Shown here one piece after another: positions 12,174-23,299 of a DNA stretch of 64,000 nt. The stretch's first letter is position 1; each line of letters starts with the position of its first letter. The notes under the pieces were generated by a model that ran no database searches, was not told the DNA's origin, and worked only from the letters and a program-made list of their open reading frames with translations. The stretch comes from Stemphylium vesicarium (taxonomy: Eukaryota > Ascomycota > Dothideomycetes > Pleosporales > Pleosporaceae): the NCBI GenBank assembly GCA_004380135.1, contig QXCR01000075.1, positions 124,001-188,000 of the forward strand. The letters run 5' to 3'. The position numbers were made by a program, and so were the translations under genes.

Positions 12174-13157
12174 ATGAGAATCTCACCAACTCTCTTCACA
12201 GCCAGCAACCTCCTCCCCAGCATTCACGCTCACGGCCCGCTTCTCGGCCGCGATGAAGTCCTCCGCCGAGCCACGCTATCCAAGCGCTGCGAGTCCGCTG
12301 TGGCATCCTTCAACCAAAAGCAGATAGCCAAGCGCAGCATAAAGCGCCAATCTACCTTAACCGAAATCTCCGAGCCCTACTACTTCAGCATCCAAAACCA
12401 AACCTGCATCCTCACCCCGGACGTAAACATAGGCCCCTACGTGTGGCCAGAATCCCAATTCGTGCGCTCCAACATGAGCGAGTCGCAGCCCGGCGTGCCC
12501 CTCAGCCTCGACATCGGCGTCATAGACATGAGCACCTGCGCGCCGCTGCCAGACGTCCTGGTCTCGCTATGGCACGCCAACGCCACGGATTCGTACTTGT
12601 CGTTCACGGATCTGGATCCTAACCTATCATTCAGCGAGCTCATCCAGAGCCTCAATTTGACCGGCCCGGTCGAGTACGGGGTTACGGACCTATATAAGGA
12701 TAACAGCACGTGGCTCCGCGGCATGGCGGCTACGAATGAGGAGGGAATGATGGAGATAGATACCGTGTTCCCTGGTTTCTACGCTGGGCGTAGTATCCAT
12801 ATCCACTCGCAGGTTTACACGAATTACAAGCTTCTCCCGAATGGCACGATAAGCTCTGGTTATTTGGTTAACACGGGGCAGATGTACTTTGACGAGGAGC
12901 TTGTGGAGCAGATTATGAGCCTGCAGCCTTATGCCCAGCATACGGCTATCGAACGCGTGACCAACGCAAAGAATACGCATTATGTCGAGGGGTTTGAGAA
13001 TGGCTGGGACCCGGTTGTTGAGGTTGTGCCGATGGATGGAGAGGATCTTACAAGGGGTATGATTGGGTATATTACGCTGGGTGTGGATACGACGGCGCTT
13101 GCGAGGCCGCCGAATTATGTTCAGCCTGCTTCGCCGTTGCCGAGTGGTGCGGTGTAG
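12174..13157 (+). CDS. secreted intradiol ring-cleavage dioxygenase-like protein
   Basis: A single exon of 327 aa. The N-terminus is a probable signal peptide (MRISPTLFTASNLLPSIHAHG) followed by a basic stretch with possible Kex2-type sites (LSKR, AKRS). The dioxygenase fold then shows TCILTPDVNIGPYVWPESQF, the VSLWHANATDSYLS core and PGFYAGRSIHIHSQV near the C-terminus. The tyrosine and the HIH residues correspond to the Tyr/His non-haem Fe(III) ligands of intradiol dioxygenases. Extracellular fungal members of this group open catechol rings of lignin- or plant-derived aromatics; the exact substrate is unknown. Several N-glycosylation sequons (NATD, NLTG, NGTI) support secretion. Confidence 0.87.
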   Translation: MRISPTLFTASNLLPSIHAHGPLLGRDEVLRRATLSKRCESAVASFNQKQIAKRSIKRQSTLTEISEPYYFSIQNQTCILTPDVNIGPYVWPESQFVRSNMSESQPGVPLSLDIGVIDMSTCAPLPDVLVSLWHANATDSYLSFTDLDPNLSFSELIQSLNLTGPVEYGVTDLYKDNSTWLRGMAATNEEGMMEIDTVFPGFYAGRSIHIHSQVYTNYKLLPNGTISSGYLVNTGQMYFDEELVEQIMSLQPYAQHTAIERVTNAKNTHYVEGFENGWDPVVEVVPMDGEDLTRGMIGYITLGVDTTALARPPNYVQPASPLPSGAV

Positions 13158-13596
13158 AATGGGATGATGGGTGTTGGGAGAGTTTCGTGATTGTGTGTGT
13201 TTCTTTGTAGTCTATAGCATGTTGAGAAAAATAAATAAAAGATGCAAAGTTATGGAACGTAAGTTGAGTGCGAAGAAATCAAGAAGATTTTTTTTGAACA
13301 AGTTCCGGGATGCTGCAGGTGTCTTGTCGATGTGGCGAGGTAATAAAACAAAGATGTTGTGTACAATAAATCGAGGATTAGGCACTGAGCTTGTAGCTGC
13401 AAAAGAGATGTGAGAAAAGGACGCCATGCTGCACTGGCCAAGTTGACCCAATCATACATTGTAAGAGCATCCCGACGCCACAAACATGTAACAACAAAAC
13501 CTCTCCATCAGAGCACGACCATCACAGCTGAATAACTACCTCCAGAAAGAGCCCAGTAAAGATGAGAATCTAGCAACTTTCCTCACGTCCCAAACC
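13158..13596. other. convergent intergenic region
   Basis: Lies between the 3' ends of the dioxygenase-like gene (plus) and an SDR gene (minus). AATAAATAAAAG near 13229 could serve for polyadenylation. No further gene is seen. Confidence 0.45.
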
Positions 13597-14651
13597 CTAC
13601 TCCGCAGCAACAGCCTTCCCCTCCTTACCACCCTGCACCGCCTTCTTCCTCAACTCCTTCACCTTACCCTGAACCCTATCCCAAGCCTCCATCTCAGGCA
13701 CGTCCTCTCCCCTCCCCACACCCAACATAGCCCCCGTGAACGCATGGAATCCGCCCTCGCCATTCTCCATCTCCACAAACTTACCACGATCACTATGCAC
13801 CATCTCGCCATGCCTTTTCCGATCCGCCATGAGCACAAGCACAGAACGCGCAACGACGTCTGGAGTCTGGTAGTTTGCTTCACCGAGCGAATCGGCGAAT
13901 TCCTTGGGAATAATGGCCGTGTTTGTCCACGAGGGGGCGACGGAGTTGATGCGGATGGGGAGGTTGGGGTGCAGTTGGGGGTACAGGGCGCGCATTAGGC
14001 CGACCACGCCATGTTTTGCTGCCGCTTTTCGAGGAAGAAAAAACCATAAGTCAGTTTTTCGCGCAAAGCAAAAGGGACAGCACTTCGTGCGAAAAAAACT
14101 CACTGTAGTCAGTCCCCGGGAAACGAGCAAAACTCGATCCAGATGCTGTGATGACGATGCTGCCGCCACTAGGGTCTTTTTTCAGATAGTACAAGCCTAG
14201 TTTCACCGTGTACATGACGCCGATGAAATTCACATTGATGGTGTTTAGTTTCGGTGGGAGGGGGTCGCCGTTCTCATCGATTTCTTCATCTTCGAGCAGC
14301 GTGGTTGATGGCCCGATGCCGGCGTTTGCGAAGACGTGGTCGATCTTGCCGTACTTTTGCCTGGCGGCTTTGAACATGGCGAGTTGGTCTTCCCAGGAGG
14401 CGACGTTTACTTTTAGAAAGGGGACCGAGGATGATTCCGGGGATGGGAGGGGGTTCACGTCGCTGGCGAATACTTTGCCGCCGTGTTGGAGCACTCGGCG
14501 TAGGGTTGCGAGACCTATGCCTGAAGAGGCGCCTTGGGGGGTGTGAGTGGAGGGGGGAGGACTTTGGAAGGATCATGGAGTACCGGTGATGAGAACTACT
14601 TGGCCCTTGATGTTGTCAAGGTCGCTATCTGAGATGGTGAAGCTTGTCATT
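13597..14651 (-). CDS. short-chain dehydrogenase/reductase (15-PGDH-like)
   Basis: Three exons (14584-14651, 14104-14532, 13597-14024) separated by 51 and 79 bp introns. The start MTSFTISDSDLDNIKGQVV precedes the Rossmann motif TGASSGIG, which is rebuilt exactly across intron 1. NAG appears in HVFANAGIG and the substrate-site Ser in VITASGSS. The catalytic YxxxK (DYTAAKHG) is split by intron 2 after the Tyr codon, and joining restores it. This is an NAD(P)-dependent oxidoreductase of classical SDR type; the closest style is fungal 15-hydroxyprostaglandin dehydrogenase-like proteins, and the substrate is unknown. The C-terminal 60 residues are basic and Ala/Lys-rich, likely disordered. Confidence 0.88.
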
Positions 14652-15325
14652 TTGCTGGTTTGGTCAGGTGTACAAAAAAAAAAGGGATGATTTTGTTTTG
14701 ATATAAAATGCTGGAGACTTTGAAATGATGAGATGGAACAAAAATTACACGGGGTCGGGCTTGAGTCTTTGTAATGCCAAAAGAAACGGATAGTCGCACG
14801 GAGAGTCGCCCGAAGAGACGTCAACGGACACCATGGACTTCCGGGACCATCAGATACCCCGCATTAACGCACAACACTGATTACTAGTAGAGCACCACCG
14901 AATTACTCGGGAGACCGAATCACCGGAACCGACAAGTACAGAAACTATGGACATGGAATTATGCCTGTTCTGGTAAGCTTTCCTATGTATAGCTGTGCCG
15001 ACAATCATGTGCGTGAGCAAGCAACTGCTGAAGGTTTGCCAAGGTTGCCGAGTATACACCGTAACCCCGAGAGAGCGGTGGGTATGCAGTGTTGACGTGC
15101 AATGAGGCAAGGCGAATGATGCTGCTCTTGAAGAAGTCGAAAATTGGGTATCTCCTGAGGCAAAGTAGCAGGTATGCGCCCGGCTAAAGTAGACGTCCTG
15201 CATCAGTTGCCCTTGGGCTTCTCCATGGGTTGCCTGAATCTCGACATCTTAGCATGGCCCCAAAGCGGTCGCTCTATGTATCGCATGTACCAGCTGCCGT
15301 TGCAGTTGGGTGCATGTCCAGCCTT
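14652..15325. other. intergenic region
   Basis: Upstream of the SDR gene and downstream of LSM4. Contains a poly-A run near 14676-14685. No gene seen. Confidence 0.45.
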
Positions 15326-15842
15326 TCAAGCGCCACCACCACCACCACCACCACCACCTCCACCTCTTCCGCGACCGCGTCCTCGTCCCCTTGTGCCCCT
15401 GCCTCCACCACCACGGTCGCCTCGGTGGTCGCCCCGTCCATGCATACCACCTCCTCGACCGCCCCGATTCGCTTGGTCCTTGGCCTGCTGTTCCTTTACG
15501 ACATCGACAATCTCGTCTGGGACTCGGAGGTATTTTATCTAGATAATTGTCAGTCTAGCGTCCAGGCAGAAGAGTGACATGTACGCACTGTGCTGCCGCG
15601 AACGTAGATCTCTGGTAACCTCATGAACTTGTCACCATCGGCGCTCGTCTGTACCACTTCTCGTAGCGTGAGGTTCATCCACGTGTCGCAATTGACCAAG
15701 AGTCCGTTGAGCGTTTCGCCGCTTTTCAACTCGACGAGCATCGGGTGACCGGTGGCGGCCGTGAGAAGGCCTAGAGGAAGCTGCCACCAAAGTCAGCGAA
15801 ATTGCAACGAAGCCGATGGGCATATCAAGGGAGGCTTACCAT
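15326..15842 (-). CDS. LSM4: U6 snRNA-associated Sm-like protein LSm4
   Basis: Three coding exons: 15840-15842, 15589-15780 and 15326-15538. Introns are 15781-15839 (59 bp) and 15539-15588 (50 bp), giving 135 aa. The first coding exon holds only the ATG, after which the next exon reads [19 protein letters not shown]. Sm1 ([20 protein letters not shown]) and Sm2 ([16 protein letters not shown]) motifs are clear and specific to LSm4. The C-terminus is RGG-rich and ends in a run of Gly before the final Ala. LSm4 belongs to the LSm1-7 ring (cytoplasmic mRNA decapping, P bodies) and the LSm2-8 ring (nuclear, U6 snRNA). Its RG tail is known in other species to promote P-body assembly. Any 5' UTR intron would be upstream of 15842. 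Confidence 0.95.
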
Positions 15843-16745
15843 GGCGTCGCCTTCTTGATCTGCGCAATTGGATTAGACGCGTGTATGATTTGCGCGAAAA
15901 GAGAGTGTAGTGTGTCTTCTCCGTGGATTATGGGTATTGGGGGTTGTCGTGAGTGGAATCTACGTAGTCGTGCCAGGGAATATCATCGCCCTCGCGGCAT
16001 CGCGAGCCTGGTCCAAGCTTCCCGCCAAGCTTGGCAGACCAGCCCTACGAGCAGTACGGCCGGTCCCCATCAACGTCACGGTGCAGATGAGCAAAGAGTA
16101 GACATTGAAACTTTGTCTTTGCACACTCGAAATTTGGACGTTGGCTATGAAATATCGTAGATACGTACTCACTCAATACCCGTCACCTCGATCCATAAAT
16201 CCCAACTGCGCTGTGAAAACGACACATGACTTTAACCTCACGAGCACCATGTTACAACGGTCGACAATACCTGCATGACTAGAAGGGGGCACTGTATACA
16301 AAAGCGTCAAATGTTACAAGCACATGGCCATCAGGCACCCAGCAGAGGAGAGAAGCATGCCGCAATGGCGATCCTGCCAGATGGCCTTCCGCCGTTGCAC
16401 GCGCATCCCGACCGCCGATTTTGGTACGACATACATCGCATTTGCACCCTCTTCCTCTTCAAGTGCGCCCCCGTCTCCCCGTGTTTCAGCGTTTCATCAA
16501 GGCGCATTGCGCATAGTGCTGAATCGTGAGCGGACGTCTAAGCCACGCTCAAGCTGACGGCAGCCACTAGCAGCATTCCGCCCTTAATACCAAAGCGCCC
16601 CGATACTGGTGCCTGATCCTCTGAACTTTTGGGAACTGCTCGCTCTCCCATATTCCGCCAGAGTTTACACACTTTGCGGGTCCGTCTTTTGGCTTTTCAG
16701 TCGTCTCGTTTTTTTCCAGGGCCGCTTTCGTATTGGCCTGCCGAC
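15843..16745. other. divergent intergenic region
   Basis: Between LSM4 (minus) and a membrane protein gene (plus). It should hold both promoters. Open frames inside show no domain or start context I trust. Confidence 0.45.
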
Positions 16746-18746
16746 ATGCGCTCGTTCAAGTCCAAGGTGCTGGCTGCTTGCGCGTGGGCGGCACCTGCAC
16801 TTGCCGCCGTGATACCCCACCCTGACGGTCAAGTCGCTAGACCCCATGGTAACCCCGTACAACTAGGTACGCATCTCCCTTTTATACCCTTTCCTGTTTG
16901 CCATCTCTAGGCAGCTGCTGATGGTCGTTGCTAGACCTTCGACAGAACTACGCGCAGGCTACATTCAGCGTCCCCTGCGCCGGCTGTCTTGGCCATCACC
17001 ACACGGACCAGGATGACGAGTCTCTTGTAAGGCCCACCTCAGGCAACTAAATACCATCCCACCTGCTGACCCTTCCTAGATTCTGAACTTCACAAGTCAT
17101 GCCCAGGATCATGCCTGTGGTTCTTCCAACATTACCTTGAACGGACTCCATCTCCCTCAAGAGTGGAACGGAGACTTTGCATCTGGTTCAGGTTCCTACC
17201 AAGGCGTTACCGACCTCACACAGAATGACTGGTTTCTGCAGCGCGACTTGGACCTTGAATGGAAGACGGCCTGTCTTCACGGAAACGAAGAGACGGAGGC
17301 TGCTCAGGTCCTGACAGTCAACATCAAGGCCATCGACGGCAAGGCCATCGAAACACCTTCTGGTTTTACCATCTCTTTCAGGCAGCAAACATCTCCTCCC
17401 ACACTCCTCAGACTTGAGGCTATTCCCAACCCTTCCGCAAGCAACACGGACGTAGCCGAATCCTGGCGCGAACCGCCACAGGCTCTTCGTCTTGTCCTTT
17501 CCCAAGCCCCGCAGACCCCACCAGAAGAGGTCAAAACCCCATCTTTGGAAGACGACATCCGCGAGTTGAGGGCGCTTGAGAGCGAAGCCCAAGCACTGCA
17601 ATCACTGATTGCTGAGAAGAACGGTCTTATCCACTCGCGGCTGCGAAAGGAAGTCCAGGACGTCTCGCAAGAACTTGGTGAATGTGACGGCATCTCTTGT
17701 ATATTCAAGACCATTGTCCACAAAGCTCACGGCGCTTGGAAGATAGCGTACATTTGTTTCAAACCCAATCGTACCCAGGGAAAAATGGGCCGTCCAGAGC
17801 ATGCCTTTGCTCAGGCCCATGGTCATGCTGCACAGGTAGCACAGATGTCTAATGATCGTTCACGGGTGAGACCCTCAACTCGGCCATCAACGCCTCCGCC
17901 ATATACAGCGGCAGCAGTATGTTGACCCCTGCCTTTTCAGTCGCATTCAAATTTAACATGTTCCAGGTTGAGCTCCCACCCAGACCCACCAAAGATTCGC
18001 CTTATGTTGTAGCCCTAGAGATCACCCTGGGCGTCCTTTGCTGCGGGTGCATCTTCGCCGCCATCCGCCACAAGTGCAGCAGTCTTCGAACCCGTACCGA
18101 GCGTGCTGCGGCCAGAGAGGAGCGACTCAACGCTCGCGCATACCGCCGAGCAGCTCGTCAGCATGCCTTTAGCCAGTGGTGGCGCAACTGTTGGCGCGGG
18201 AACTGGGCAAAACGAGACAGCGAGCGCATTGCAGACTACGAGGAGAAGAGAGCACTTATTTCCGAACAGGAAGACATACTAGAAGACGCCATGCAAGAAG
18301 AGATTAGGCAGCTGAGGGCGGCACATGACGTTGTCAATGACCTAGTAAGGGACGCCGAGGAAGGCAGGGCTGCCAACCAAGCCCCCTACAACTACCAGAG
18401 GGAACATCCCCGGCGGCCGTACTCCCCCATGTCAACAGCATCTACATACCCGCCCACGTCGCTCCCCGAGATACCTTCAAGGCCCTTGTCACGAACCGAA
18501 AGTCTCCCAAGTTACCGTTCGGACACGCCCACCGAACCACCTAGTTACGAGTCAGACCCCGAAAGGTCCGAGGGCGTCGCCAATGGCTTCCGCCAATACG
18601 CTGCTACATCGACTAGATCGGAAGTGAGCTCGCATTGGACCGCTGATAGTAGTGTTGTCGACGTGAGCCCACGACCCAGCGCAGAGACGCTACGGTACCC
18701 CGTCAGCATCCTCACTCTCGACGAGGAAGAATCGGATGCCGATTGA
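16746..18746 (+). CDS. unrecognised type I single-pass membrane protein
   Basis: Four exons (16746-16866, 16935-17026, 17080-17916, 17967-18746) sum in frame to 609 aa. Residues 1-21 (MRSFKSKVLAACAWAAPALA) are a signal peptide. The luminal or extracellular part (22-360) has early Cys residues in CAGCLGHH and CGSSNITLNG. A predicted coiled coil (LEDDIRELRALESEAQALQ) and a His/Ala-rich stretch follow. One membrane segment is at about 363-383 (YVVALEITLGVLCCGCIFAA). The cytosolic tail begins with basic residues and a second coiled coil, then is Pro/Ser/Tyr-rich with an acidic end, DEEESDAD. I do not know a characterised family. It looks like a conserved fungal surface or Golgi protein. Confidence 0.8.
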
Positions 18747-19600
18747 AGGACTGAAATGTCCTGGTGCCTGTAATGGGCATTTCCACCCCGTCTTTGGCTT
18801 TTCCCCATCCGGTTTTCCACAAATGAAGGATTTCGACTCTTTCACAATTCTGTACGCTCTGCAAATCTAATGCGCATGCAAGAGCTGCTTTTCCACTGCC
18901 GACAACCTCGGCATCAGAGCGAACAAAGGTGTTTTGTTCGACCGCATCCGAGGTTCAGGCTTTTGAATCGTTTCGCTAACAGCATTTGTTACGCTACGCT
19001 ATTCCGTCGTCCTTGCGATTCTCTCGTCCGCATCTTCCCACCCCACTCGGGCCCTGGCGCTCTTTCTTCAGGTTCGGCGTAAAGAGCAATGGTGGGCGTA
19101 CATGGTTATTACCATACACACAGGTACACATATACACTAATGGGGGCATAGTCTAGAGGACAACTAGACACCCCCACCCGCACTACTAATAACGTCCTTT
19201 TATGTCCTCTGTGTATATTAATGGTGGGAGATTTTCTTGTCGTTTCAAGGGATTAAACCAGTGGGAGGCACACATATTTGCGCGCTACATGAGCTGCGCT
19301 TTTCTTTTGCCCGTCGTGGTGTGAAAGCGCCATTTTCTCTCGGCGAATAGAAAAAAAAAGATGCAGGGAATATAATAATGCACATCAATTTCAAACCAAG
19401 GAAACAAAAATCTCTTCAATAGGCAAGAAAGAAAAAGCGACTTGCTTTGTAATACAGAAAAGAACGTGAGATTGTTATACATACAATTGTTGTAAATGCC
19501 CCCTCACATCTGATCTACATAAAAAATCTGTACACGGAAGATACAAAGCCAGTAGTCTTTCCACCAGCTCCTACTCTCTCTCCCTACCTCGACCGTCCTT
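18747..19600. other. convergent intergenic region
   Basis: Between the 3' ends of the membrane protein gene and the uS4m gene. No gene seen. Confidence 0.5.
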
Positions 19601-20985
19601 CTACCGGTTCCGCAAATACCAGTTGAACGCCAACTGTCCCGTCTCAATATGGAACGGCGTCGGCACCTCAGCAAGCCCCTGTCTCGCAACCGGATGCCTG
19701 AGGTAAACCGCGGCGCAAATATTCTGATTAACCTCCAGATACCTTGGGATAAACGCAAACGCACTCATATAATCCCTCGGGCGCCATGGCGTAGCATACG
19801 GCGCACGCGCATCGCGTTTATTCCACGCAGACGTATGTTCAGTCTCCAGGCGCAGCTTGTCAAACGCAGAGCGGAGACGAGCCTGGTCTTCCGCCGAGAT
19901 CAACGGTTCAGACAAGTCACCAGGAGCAGAAGGCGTGCTGGAAGCAGACGCAGCGCGCTCAGCGATTTGCGTCTTGAGAAAGTCGAATTGCGCGTCAAGG
20001 GTTGAAATCGTCTCTGGATTTGCAGAGCGCCAGAGGGAAATGGCCTTGCGGACGGAGGAGCGGAGGGCGCGGAATTTCTGCTTGTCCTTTGCGCCTACGT
20101 CTTCGGCGAGGACGCCGTCGACTTGTTGCATGAGGTCTTGTAGTTGCTTTTTTAGCTCTGCTGCTGTGGGTTCTTCGCGCGACGACGAGGGGAGGGCGAG
20201 GTCGGTTTGCGAGGGTTGCCGCGGGGTTTGGCCACCGCCGTTTTGAGAGCGCTCTTCGGCCCGCGCGGCGGCTTTTTCTTTGGTTACGCGGCGCGCGGTT
20301 GAGGAGCGGGTTTTTGGTGCGCCCGTCGCGAACATGACGGATGAGGGCTCGACTTGGAACATGTCGCCGGGGTTGAGGGCGTAGCCGGGGTAGACCATCT
20401 AAGAGTGTTGTTAGTTGTCGATTGCTTTGGTGGGGAAGAAGGGGTTGAAACGTACCTTCTTTCCGTTGACCTTGACCAGGCCGTGGACTACGAATTGCCT
20501 CGCTTGTCTCACGCTGCTGGCGAAAAGGGCTCGGAAGATGGCCGTGTCCAGTCGTCGTTCTAGTGGGTAGTAGGCCATTTGCATGTATGGCGTCATTGGC
20601 GATGTTTTTTCCTTGTCCTTGGAATCTATGCCCATTCCTCGTCCTGCTGCTTGCTCTGATCCGTCATGTCGGGCGAGATAGCGGTGGTCCATGGCTACTA
20701 CGGCGGGCAGATTCCTCTTGAACATGTGCTTCCATTTCTTCTCCCGGATGTGCTCCCCATGATACGCTCTTGTAGTTGCCTTAGCCGTCCATTTCTGCTG
20801 GAAGAAGGTTCGGGTCGTGACATTTGGTGCCTTGAGTTGGGACAGAGCGTATAAAGACCAGCGTGACCAGTTCTGGCGAACATTCTGTGCATGATGTCAG
20901 CACCCTCATTTTTTCCCTTGACCCGGACAATTTCCATGCATACCAGCTTCTTCAGCGAATTGAACCTCGGCTTCTTCCTCGGCAT
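19601..20985 (-). CDS. NAM9: mitochondrial small-subunit ribosomal protein uS4m
   Basis: Three exons (20944-20985, 20456-20884, 19601-20398) with introns of 59 and 57 bp, all phase 0, give 422 aa. The start [14 protein letters not shown] joins to [18 protein letters not shown]. The S4 RNA-binding domain is seen as [39 protein letters not shown], then [15 protein letters not shown] across intron 2. The C-terminal half is an Ala/Glu-rich extension ending in AFNWYLRNR, as in fungal Nam9. It works in the mitochondrial 37S ribosomal subunit. The gene is divergent to the La gene with about 260 bp between start codons. Confidence 0.92.
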
Positions 20986-21242
20986 GGTGAAGGCGGGGGA
21001 GTCGTCAATTGGGGGATATTGTCGCTGTTCAGACAATAGCGGCCGTCGTGCAATTCCACGGTTGACAAAGTCTTGGCGCCCGTGGACCCTTGTATTGAAA
21101 ATTCCCCACTAGCAGAACTATAGCTATTCTCTCACATTGGACCTTTTTCCTCCCAGCAACCTCCAACTTTTCTTCAAAAACTCCAAACCGCCTATAGCAG
21201 CTTCTTCACAACTACGCGACTCAAGCTGCACCCGTTTTAAAA
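20986..21242. promoter_or_regulatory. shared divergent promoter of uS4m and La genes
   Basis: Only 257 bp separate the two start codons, so the two RNA-related housekeeping genes probably share a bidirectional promoter. No specific element is claimed. Confidence 0.5.
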
Positions 21243-22766
21243 ATGGCCGACACCGAAAACGTTGCTGCGGCAGCCACCAACCCCGCCGACGTCTCCAAGA
21301 CTGAGACCTCCGCTGAGGTCAAGATGAACTCCAAGGCTACTGAGACTGCTTCCGACTCCAAGGCCGCCGACGGCGAGGAGAAGTGGGAGCTCAACGGAAA
21401 GTCTGATGAGAAGAGCGACCGTCGCAACGACCGCGAAGATCGCAATGGCCGCTCTGGTCGCGACGGCCGTGGTGGCAGAGGCGGTCGCGGTGGTCGGGGC
21501 AACTTCCGCGACAACAACCGCAACAAGAGGTGCGCTCAACTGTACAGGCTCATTTCCATGCACTTCTAACTTTGCGCAGGCAAAACCGCGAGTTTGACGA
21601 CCTCCCAGAGACTGACGATCCCAACGAGATCCGAGCTCAAGTATGACTCCCGCCTTGCAACCCTTGGTTCGCTTACTAACCGTACCAAGATTGAGTTCTA
21701 CTTCTCCGCCCAGAACCTGGCAACCGATGAGCACATGTTCAAGACGCTCGAGGGCCCCAAGAATACCCCCGTCTCCATTCACCATATCTGCACTTTCAAG
21801 CGCATGCGCCGCTTCAAGCCCTACACTGCTGTTGTAGAAGCTCTCCGCGACAGCAAGGACCTTGTCGTCGTCGACGATGGCGAGTACAGCAAGGCCGGCA
21901 GTGAGGCGGTCAAGCGCAAGGAGCCGCTCGTAGTCCCAGCCAAGGATGGCGACGACGAGAAACCCCCCACCATAGAAGAGCTCTTTTACCGCCTGAGGAG
22001 CAGTTCCAACAACACCATGGAGACGAGCGCCTACGTCAAGGGCTTTGGTAACGAGGAAGACGCCGGCCAGATTGCTCTCGAGCAGTTCTTCCGCCCCTAC
22101 GGCTCTGTCATGATCCGCAAGCGCCGCGACGATCAAGGCGCCTGGAAGGGCAGTGTCTTCGTCGAATTCGACTCTGAGGACTCCCAGAAGCAGTTCCTCG
22201 CTCTCGACCCCGCGCCCAAATTCAACGGCAACGAGCTCACCACCATGGGCAAGAAGGAGTACATTGAGATGAAGTGCAAGGAGAAGGGCATCAAGCCAGA
22301 CTGGGAGTTGACTGAGCAGGAAAAGTACGAGCAGCGCAAGAAGCAGCGCGAGGCCAACGGCGATTTTGGCCGCAGCCGAGGTGGCGACCGTCGTGGTGGA
22401 GGAGGCCGTGGTGGACGCGGCTCCAACCGCGGTGGAGGACGTGGTGGCCGTGGCGGCAACGACCGTCGCGACAACCGCCGTGACCGCTCTCCCCGCAGGC
22501 GCCGCGACCGCAGCGCTTCCAACGACTCTGTCGACAGCGGTGACTGGAACAAGCGTCGCGACCGCTTCAAGAACGGCAAGGACGACCGCGCCAACCACAA
22601 GGAAGAAAAGAAGGAGATTGAGCGCGACGCTCACGGTGTGCCTGTCGTCAAGGACTCGCGCACCGAGGCCGAAATCGCCGCTGCTGCTTCCAACAAGCGC
22701 AAGGCTGATGACGACCACAATGCCAGCCCCAAGAAGAGCAAGCTCGAGATCAAGCAGGACGAATAA
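21243..22766 (+). CDS. La-type RNA-binding protein with RGG boxes on both sides of the La module
   Basis: Three exons (21243-21529, 21580-21640, 21690-22766); intron 2 contains CTTACTAAC as branch site. The product is 474 aa. An acidic N-terminus is followed by an RGG box (about 70-95). The La motif begins with IEFYFSAQNLATDEHMFKTL (from residue 117) and includes the region of HICTFKRMRRFKP. An RRM follows (TSAYVKGFG to GSVFVEF). The C-terminus has a second long RGG/RS-like stretch and basic nuclear-localisation sequence (KRKADDD, SPKKSKLEIKQDE). La proteins bind the UUU-3'OH of new RNA polymerase III transcripts and protect them in the nucleus. Codon use is strongly biased towards C-ending codons, as in highly expressed genes. 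Confidence 0.9.
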
Positions 22767-23299
22767 GTCTTGTTGTTTCTTGTTGCGCTCACTCTTGTTT
22801 CATCTTGGCCCAGCTCGATCATCTTACACAGATCTCATTGCATATGGCGGCGTTTTTTTTTTCACGGAATTTGTTTTCTTTTCATCTCTTTATCAACACG
22901 TCATCTCGACGTGAGGACTTACCTATCAATGTCTTGAAACGAACGTGGTTTGGACTGGGTGTTACGGGGCCAAAAGTTGCTTGCTTTTGTTAGCTCTTCA
23001 TACGGCGGCAGATGGAAGATTTACCACACGTATTTTCGAAATCTTATTCTCCCTTGAATTGAAGTCTTGAACAAAGCAGTCGTAGCTCTTGTACGAGAAG
23101 ATGAGAGGGTTATGAATGAGGATATGAATGTGACGCAGAGGCCAATATCGTTGTCTCTTCTTCTCTGCTTGCCTTGAGCTGCTTAACTATCGTTGAGATG
23201 AGAAGTATAACACGCGGATACTATCCCACGCCTTGTTTTGTGCAGTCTCCCACCTCGCCAAACGTTTGTTGCACCCCAACGACGAGCACAACATCACCC
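22767..23299. other. convergent intergenic region
   Basis: Between the La gene and the FAD monooxygenase gene 3' ends. No gene seen. Confidence 0.5.

Noticed and set aside
12174..14651. Dioxygenase-like gene and SDR as one catabolic operon-like unit
   Set aside because: They are convergent, and neither shares a motif with the other's promoter.
21237..22718. A 493-aa open frame on the minus strand opposite the La gene
   Set aside because: It mirrors the strongly C-biased codons of the La gene and has low-complexity Ala/Val/Leu content, so it is a shadow frame.
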